Of a DNA stretch of 64,000 nt, positions 57,818 through 64,000 are shown one piece after another (within the stretch, counting starts at the first letter, position 1; every line of letters begins with the position of its first letter). The notes beneath the pieces are model-generated. The model saw nothing but the letters and a program-made list of their open reading frames with translations, ran no database searches and was not told the origin of the DNA. Location: NCBI GenBank assembly GCA_016647705.1, contig CM028333.1, forward strand, positions 25,848,243 to 25,912,242. Reading direction: 5' to 3'. This stretch comes from Eucommia ulmoides (taxonomy: Eukaryota > Streptophyta > Magnoliopsida > Garryales > Eucommiaceae). Position numbers and translations under genes: made by a program.

Positions 57818-59986
57818 TGTTGATCTTAAGATTTTGATGAACAATTAAATGTTGATGTTTTTGGTGGAACTAACGGTTTGATTAAGTGTTTTAATTTATT
57901 AGTTCCAATAACGAAGATAAGATGACAAGTAATGAATGGATGTTAAAAGATGATGACAAAGATCATGAAGGATTAAGAGGTTGAAGAATTTGAAGAACCT
58001 AGGGAAAACAATTCAAGTTAAATTTTAACTCTTAATATCCCAATTAGGATAACACAAGACACAAAAATATTTTTAAATGATTTTTATAAATATATATGTT
58101 TTGATAAGATCCTAATTAATTAAATTATTTGTACCTATGTGTAATTGAAAAAGAAATATTGATAATTGATTAAAATTGAATTTAAGTATTTAGTGGAGCT
58201 ATCTGAGAAAAGAAATCGGTTAAATGGGCGAAAACATCGATGAGAATGAATTAAAAACGAATTAAAGAGAGGTTCCCAGTATTGACAAGTCGACAGGTAA
58301 GTCGATCGGAGCATAGAAGGTAAGGCTCTAAATTTCTCGGTCGACAGGTAGGTTGACCTGAGCTTAAATATGGACTCTCTTAATCAATAAGTCGACCTAT
58401 GACGAGAAATGTAACTCTCTGAATCTCTTGGTCGACTAATAGGTTGACCGATAGGCGATAGATTTTTTACTTGGCTACATCCTGAATGGAGTGGTCGACC
58501 TGTGATCCTTGGTCAGTCGACTTATGGCACTGTTTCAGAATTTTGTGGAATTCCGAATTTTATTCTAAAAGTAACCATTACTAGCCATTTTATGGTTAAG
58601 ATCTGAGAGATATTTTAGGGATTTGATGTTATTTGAGATATGCAACATATATTATGTTATACCTATAGATTTGGTTCATTAAGTTTGAGTATTTCGCAAT
58701 TTGGTACATTTAATTCTTTCTAACCTCTTTAATTGTGATTGAGAAATATTTGAGGGACTTAATTGAGAAGTTTAAAAGTTATAATTAAGTGATTTGAACT
58801 AGGATGAAGTCTTAACCATATAAGGGGTCTATAAGAGCAATTAAATGTCATAACAAGTGGGAACTAGCCATTAGAGAGCTTATTTTATTCCCTTTTATAT
58901 AGACCTACATTTTTTATATATTAGAGTGAGATCAAGAGAATTATACTAAGTTTTTCTAAGAGAAATCATATTGACAGAATTGTGAGAGTTTTTCTGAGAG
59001 TTATTCTTGAGAATTATTTGTTGTGAATTATTACTGCTATCGATCTGAAGTGACATTACTATCATTATTCTTTCGGTGGATTCTGGGTGAGATCTTTCCA
59101 AATTACTCTTTATTGATTGATTGCTTGATTATATATGGAATTTGATCTTTGAAATTGTTTTCTGAATTTTTATTGAAAATTATTTTTGAAACAATTTCTT
59201 GAAGAAATCTGATTACGTGCTCAATTACATGCTATCCTATTTTTTGTTTAAATAAAATTTTGAATATCTCACTTTTCTATCACTAGTTTTGGTATATTAA
59301 TTGACTTCTAATTTATCTGGGGTGGTAGAGGCTCCGAGTGAGAAAAATCACTTATCAATTTGTAATTGGTAAGTTGAGTAATGGATTGAATACTATTAGG
59401 AGTATTTAATCCAAAGGTAGCTGGTTTCAGTCTCTTCATGTAAAGAGACTGAGGTCGTAATTCTTCCTTAATTGAATTGATTTGTGAGCAATTTTGTAAC
59501 AGTTCAATTCTTACTGGGTAAAAGGATATTTAGAGTGTTTGTGAGGTTTTAATTCTTTAGCCTAAGTTACAAAAGAATTAGGTTCTTTTTGAGCTTGTAA
59601 AAAGTAGAGATTATTCCTAAGCCTGTGAACAGGAATTTCTAAAGGTTGATTATGAGCCTGAAAAAAAAAATGTTTGTGAAGGTTTGGTTCCTACCTTTAA
59701 CGGAATCTTGAGTTTAGTGGGTGCGACTCTCCGTGGAGCTCGGGGGACTGGATTAGCCAAGAGTAGCTTGGTGAACCAGTATAAATTTCTGTGTGCTACT
59801 ATTTTTCATTATTTATTTTTGTTGTTTGGTGTGCACCTAGTTGATATTATAATTCCGCTGTTATATAAAGATAATAATTAATTTATGATTAAAATTAATT
59901 ATTTGAAATTTTTTTGAAGTATTTTCTCTGATAATTTTTTATCTACCCAATTTACCCTCCCTCTTGGGTAGTTCACTGGGCCAACA
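57818..59986 (+). repeat. Element B 3' LTR
   Basis: Starts TGTTGATCTTAAG and ends GGGCCAACA. Contains the GTCGACC cluster at 58285-58520 and ATCTGGGGTGGTAGAGGCTC near 59320. Confidence 0.95.
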
Positions 59987-60414
59987 AGTTGAAATATTGG
60001 ATGGAAATTGATAAACATTGGTTATGTGATATGGCAGTGGGCTTGCAAAGTCATGCCTAGTGAAAAAATTATGAGATAGACCCAATCTAGTGAGATTACC
60101 ATGATATTTTAAAGATATATTGTTATGTATTACTATTTATATCAGAGTAGTGCAGTGAAAGCATTTAGAAACATAAGATTCTTTGGAAATTAGTGATTTG
60201 TGCTAGGTGTTATCGACAAAGTGCACATGTCTGTATGTTGTTGGATATAGTGTGGGCCATCGCAAATGTGAATGTGGTGAAGTGTGGAGTAAATCTTGTC
60301 GGTTAAGAAATATGAGTAATTTTCGGTTACGGAACCCTACATAGAAAACAATTATTCTAGAATTGAACGAAATTTCGAGAACGAAATTTATTTAGGGGGT
60401 AGATTGTAATACTC
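59987..60414 (+). other. Element F interior, 3' part
   Basis: 428 bp between B and the F 3' LTR. No coding region. It ends in TTTAGGGGGTAGAT (60401-60414), the purine tract. Confidence 0.65.
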
Positions 60415-60689
60415 CGAAAATTTATATTTTGAAATATTATTATTTTATATCAGTTTAATATTTCTGGAATTATTTTATAGATTTATTATATAAATAATAT
60501 TTGATAATTTTTTGGGTTAAATATTAATTTTGAATTGACTATCAAGAGTTTTGGGACTATTTGTTATTTAAAATATACATTTAAGAGTTTTGGGATATAA
60601 TTAATATTTTTTTAAGAGGGAGCATTATGTAAATAAATAAACAATTGGTTGCAATGGATTTCTTCATTATGAAGTAAACCAAATACCAC

Positions 60690-60731
<42 letters not shown>

Positions 60732-60756
60732 TTATGCGATCACACGTGTATGAGTG

Positions 60757-60834
<78 letters not shown>

Positions 60835-60853
60835 GGGGTAAGGATCAGAATCT
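60415..60853 (+). repeat. Element F 3' LTR
   Basis: Starts TGTAATACTCCGAAAA. Contains (AT)n at 60693-60729 and (AAT)26 at 60757-60834; ends near AGGATCAGAATCT. Confidence 0.8.
60757..60834. repeat. (AAT)26 microsatellite
   Basis: 78 bp. In one frame it is a run of isoleucine codons, a spurious open frame. Confidence 0.97.
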
Positions 60854-61167
60854 GTGAAAAAAAATTATTTTTGAAGAAATCGTTGAATCTCGTTGTTGAA
60901 AATACTTTTTTAATGATAAAAACAATTTGTGATTTGGGGTTTACCTGATTCTGTGCATATCTAATAAAAAATCAGATTAAGTGCTTTAGTTTGATAGATT
61001 GTAAAAACACTTCTATCACATAGATATGGATATCAATTTTAGTTTATTTTTGTTAGCATTGGTAGAAACTCTAGTGTAAAGAAATTGAATTATTTTTGTA
61101 TTTGTGAAATTTTAACTTAGACCTACGTGTGATTAATCTAAGTGAGAGTGTAATTAGGTATAAAAGG
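60854..61167 (+). repeat. LTR E, middle piece
   Basis: 314 bp between F and D. It has AAAAATCAGATTAAGTGC, TAGAAACTCTAGTG and TGAGAGTGTAATTAGG, matching no other LTR precisely. Assigned to LTR E by position and by the total length it gives. Confidence 0.5.
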
Positions 61168-63187
61168 TGTTGATCCTAAGATTTTGATGAACAATTAAGT
61201 ATTGATATTTTGGTAGAACTAATGTTTAATTGAGTGTTTCAGAGATTTAAAGTTCTAGTGATGAAGACGTCAAATTGAATGGATGTTAAATGAAGATATC
61301 AAGATGATGAAGAAGTATTAAGAGTTTGAAGAAATTAGGAAAAACAACCCATGTAAATCTTAACTCTTAATATCCCATTTAGGAATACACACATGACACA
61401 AAATGGATTTTATTTTTTATGTGTGTTTTGGTTAAGTGTAATTATTTGCTCCTATGTGAAATGAAAAGAAATAATATTGAATGATTAAAATGAAATATAA
61501 GAATATAAGTGAAGCTTATTTAAGATAGAAAAAGGATAAAGCGACGAAATCGTAAAAGAAAGTGAGTTAAAAACGAGATTAGAGAAAAGATCCAGAAGGG
61601 AGTAGTCGATCGACAGGTCGACCGATGAAAACAACTGAACTCTTTGAATTGAAGAGTCAACCAACAGGTCGATCGGTGGAAACATGACAAACTCTTTGAA
61701 TCGAAGAGTCGACCGAGCGGTCAACCGATAAACTGCATGGGCTACTTCCAGAATCTTCCAGTCGATTGAATGCACCGTTTCAGGATACTGTTTGATCTGA
61801 GTTTAAATACAAAAGTAGCCATTTTTGCTTAGAATTTGAGAGAGATTTAAGGAATATTTTCTATATATTAAGATATGGTTCCTATACTAATTAAATCCTT
61901 TCAATATGGTTCATTAAATATTAATGTTTCTCAATTTGATACTTAAAATAGATTCTATACTTATTTTTTTTGATTGAGAAATACTTTGGGGTTTAATTGA
62001 GAGATTCAAAAGATGTTTTTAAGTGAAATTGAACCTAAATGAAGTTCTTATGTTATAAGGGGTCTATAAGAGTTTTTTATTGTCATGACACTTGTAAACT
62101 AGCCGTTAGAAGACTGATTACATGTTCCTTTAAATAGACTTGCGAATTTTATTAGACAAGTTAATCATTCTATATCATTTTAAGAGAGCATTTATAAGAG
62201 TTAGTATTCTACGTTATTGTGAGCTATTCTAAGAGTGATTATAATAATCAGTTGCGATTTATTCTTGCTGATACTGGATTTGAAGCTATACTATTCTAAT
62301 CATTATTTCTATGGATTCCGGGTGAGATATTTCCATATTGTTTATTGTTTATTATTTTATATTATGGAAATTGATCTTAGAAATTATTTTTGATTTTTGA
62401 AGAAAATATTCTTTCAAACAATTTCTTGAATCTGATTACGTGCTCCAATTTGCTACCCACATCTTGTTAAAATTAGATTTCTGTATCTCACATATTTCTA
62501 TCACTAGTTGGGATATTTTATTTATCTGAGGTGGTAGAAGCTCCGAGTGAGATTTTCTACTTATCAATTTTTGTATTAGTGAGTTGTGACGGGTTAAATA
62601 TCATTGGGGATATTTAATTAAGAGTAGTTGGATTTTAGTCTCTTCCTGTAAAGAGATTGAGGTATTAATTATTCCTGAATAGAATTAGTGTGAGTGATTG
62701 GTAAATGTTCCATCCTTACCTGGTAAAAGGATAGTTGGAGTGTTTGTGAGAGGTTTTGATTATTGAGCCTTTGTGTTAAAAAGAATTAAGTTATTCTTTA
62801 GCCTATAAAAAGTAGAGGTTCTTCCTTAGCCTGAGAAAAGAAAATTGTAAAGGTTGATTCTGAGCCTGTAAAAGAATCGATGTGCGGGTTTAGTTCCTAT
62901 CTTTAAAGGGATCGAGATTTTAGTGAGTACGACCTCCGTAGAGCTTGGGATACTGGATTAGCTAAGAGTAGCTTGGTGAACCAGTATAACTATTTTGTGT
63001 GCTGCATTGTTATTTTGCTATTTTTGTTGTTTGGGTATGCACTTAGATTGATCATATTATTCCACTGTGTTATAAAGATAATAATTAATTTAGACTTAAA
63101 ATTAATGATTTGATTTATCAAGTTTTTTTCTGATATATTTTTAATTACCTAATTCACCCCCCTCTTGGGTATTCTAGTGGGCCAACA
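61168..63187 (+). mobile_element. Element D, solo LTR of the A/B family
   Basis: 2020 bp starting TGTTGATCCTAAGATTTTG and ending GGGCCAACA, colinear with LTR B. No primer site or gag follows; instead LTR E text resumes. Flanking pentamers AAAGG and ATGGG match at three of five. It has a GTCGACC cluster at 61605-61770 (GATCGACAGGTCGACCGATG). Solo LTRs arise by recombination between the two LTRs of a full element. Confidence 0.8.
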
Positions 63188-63519
63188 ATGGGAATTTACC
63201 AAATTGAGATTGAAAGAGTTTGATTCTTACCTGTGAAAAAGGATTAGAGTGGGTTTGATTCTTACATGTGAAAAGAATTAGCGTGGGTTTAGTGGAATGA
63301 ATTCTCCGCAAGAGCTTAGGAGAATAGACGTAGATAAGAGTAACTTGTTAAATTATTATAAAATATCTGGTTTCAATATCTCTATCCCTTACTATTTCTA
63401 TGTGCATTAGATATAATGCTTCCTCATATAATCAAGATAAAATCAATTAAGGTTAATTAATTGTATTTAAATTTTAAACTACCCAATCACTGTCTCGTGG
63501 GTTGATCTTTGGGCTAACA
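63188..63519 (+). repeat. LTR E, last piece
   Basis: 332 bp ending CTTTGGGCTAACA. Shares AGAATTAG, TCTCCGCAAGAGCTTAGG and AAATTGGC-type wording with the 3' ends of LTRs A, B and D. Confidence 0.75.
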
Positions 63520-63521
63520 AT

Positions 63522-63533
63522 TGGCATCAGAGT
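63522..63533 (+). other. Element E primer-binding site
   Basis: TGGCATCAGAGT lies 2 bp after the LTR end; two changes from TGGTATCAGAGC. Confidence 0.85.
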
Positions 63534-63569
63534 TAAATTAGCTGAATAATCCTAATATGCAAGCACAAT

Positions 63570-64000
63570 GATCACATGGAACATACTATAGATGATATTT
63601 TATTTGTTTCTGCAAATGATTACACTTCTCATGTTTGTTCTAACATGTCAAATCATTTGTGTTCCATCTATGGGAATGATGCGGATAATAAAGAAAAGAT
63701 TGCTCACAAGTCTATCAAAAAATTAATCATTTTACGAATTTCTTTTCAAAAGAAAACCTAAGACTTCATCAAAAAATTGATTTTCCCCAAAACAAGAAAA
63801 TTGGCATTGTTTTATCTAGTAAAAAGAATGCTTTAGAAAAATATTTTGAAACAGAAGAATTTTCAATTGCTCTTCTCGAGATCAACAATTTGCTTCATAA
63901 AATTGAAATATTTAAGGAATAAAATTCTCATCTTAAAAATGATGTTGCAAACCTTCAGCTTGGTATTGCAAATCTAAGAATTATTGATAAACAAATTGAA
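63570..64000 (+). pseudogene. Element E gag start with coiled-coil-like piece (runs off window)
   Basis: An open frame 63576-63761 begins MEHTIDDILFVSAND. Past a frameshift the text is Asn/Lys/Glu/Leu-rich, including FETEEFSIALLEINNLLHKI, a heptad-like pattern as in element C at 11405-11830. No UBN2 domain is seen. Cut by the window end. Confidence 0.5.

Larger units (their letters stand above)
50738..59986 (+). mobile_element. Element B, full-length Sirevirus-like Copia retrotransposon
   Basis: About 9.25 kb: 5' LTR 50738-52902 (2.17 kb), primer site 52905, gag, protease, integrase, reverse transcriptase and RNase H in standard Copia order, two purine tracts, 3' LTR 57818-59986 (2.17 kb). 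The order protease-integrase-RT-RNase H defines Copia. Flanking pentamers TGTTG and AGTTG match at four of five if the first LTR base is lost. The LTRs differ at about one base in ten by eye, so the insertion is old. Frameshifts and stops occur in every domain, but no large deletions as in A. Confidence 0.92.
49884..60853 (+). mobile_element. Element F, short Gypsy-type element containing element B
   Basis: Direct repeats at 49884-50254 and 60415-60853, beginning TGAAATACCCCG or TGTAATACTCCG, frame an interior of about 0.9 kb once B (50738-59986) is removed. Just before the right repeat lies CGAAATTTCGAGAACGAAAT and then TTTAGGGGGTAGAT, the Gypsy chromovirus-style 3' end and purine tract. No coding region or clear primer site is seen. 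It lies inside LTR E. Exact LTR ends and target duplication are unclear (GATTA versus GAATC if the ends are at GGATCA). Confidence 0.75.
48553..64000 (+). mobile_element. Element E, Copia-like element, 5' LTR broken by nested inserts
   Basis: The 5' LTR is in three pieces: 48553-49883 (from TGTTCTGATGATTC), 60854-61167 and 63188-63519 (to TTTGGGCTAACA). Together they make about 2.0 kb, the size of LTRs A, B and D. Elements F (with B inside) and D separate them. A primer site TGGCATCAGAGT follows. The interior runs off the window. Its first 480 bp code for a coiled-coil-like piece similar to element C, so it may be another gag-only element. Confidence 0.7.

Noticed and set aside
60754-60948. 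Open frame beginning with a long Ile run
   Set aside because: It is the (AAT)26 microsatellite read as codons.
11021-63533. tRNA genes at the TGGTATCAGAGC sites
   Set aside because: These are 12-18 bp primer-binding matches beside LTR ends, with no tRNA body.

Overview
The window is a stretch of AT-rich plant nuclear DNA, most likely from a eudicot. It holds one recognisable intact host gene. The plant origin follows from that gene (a 13-exon MATE transporter with GT-AG introns), from Copia and Gypsy LTR retrotransposons with tRNA-iMet-type primer sites (TGGTATCAGAGC), and from CACTA, Tourist-like and Mutator-like elements. I do not name a species. All similarities and element ages are judged by eye.

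Layout. (1) 1-17340: nested LTR retrotransposons. A decayed Sirevirus-like Copia element (A) has a solo-LTR-like insert (R1) in its 5' LTR. A second element (C), with gag but no pol, sits in its 3' LTR. C's own 5' LTR holds another R copy (R2). (2) 18279-25243: element G on the minus strand, a 7 kb pair of long LTRs with Gypsy-type termini, a perfect CATAT target duplication and no coding capacity. (3) 27632-33261, minus strand: an intact FRD3/DTX43-like citrate-type MATE gene of 514 codons, with a spliced leader and TATA box near 34.5-34.6 kb. Its introns carry a Tourist-like MITE with a Mutator-like MITE inside it, and a second Mutator-like MITE with a perfect 9-bp duplication. (4) 35.2-36.0 kb: a SINE copy split by a Tourist-like MITE; an unbroken copy with perfect 14-bp target duplications lies at 44941-45169. 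(5) 36457-42006: an LTR (H) split by a complete 3.8 kb CACTA element that itself contains a solo LTR; a decayed LINE RNase H fragment follows. (6) 42.7-48.5 kb: AT-rich sequence with local duplications, one more Tourist-like MITE and a degenerate plant repeat. (7) 48553-64000: a second nest. The 5' LTR of element E is broken by a short Gypsy derivative (F), which contains a complete 9.2 kb Copia element (B), and again by a solo LTR (D).

How it fits together. The MATE gene is the only feature with a likely cellular role: citrate efflux that supports iron movement in the xylem and across symplastic gaps. The rest is a record of transposition. The Copia elements share a plan of roughly 2 kb LTRs beginning TGTT and ending AACA, an iMet primer site, CCHC gag knuckles and two purine tracts before the 3' LTR. 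The pol frames of A and B are broken. C and apparently E keep a coiled-coil/zinc-knuckle gag but show no pol, so they would depend on enzymes supplied elsewhere. Each LTR family carries its own cluster of short near-palindromic GC-rich motifs in the same part of the LTR, the most intriguing pattern in the window.
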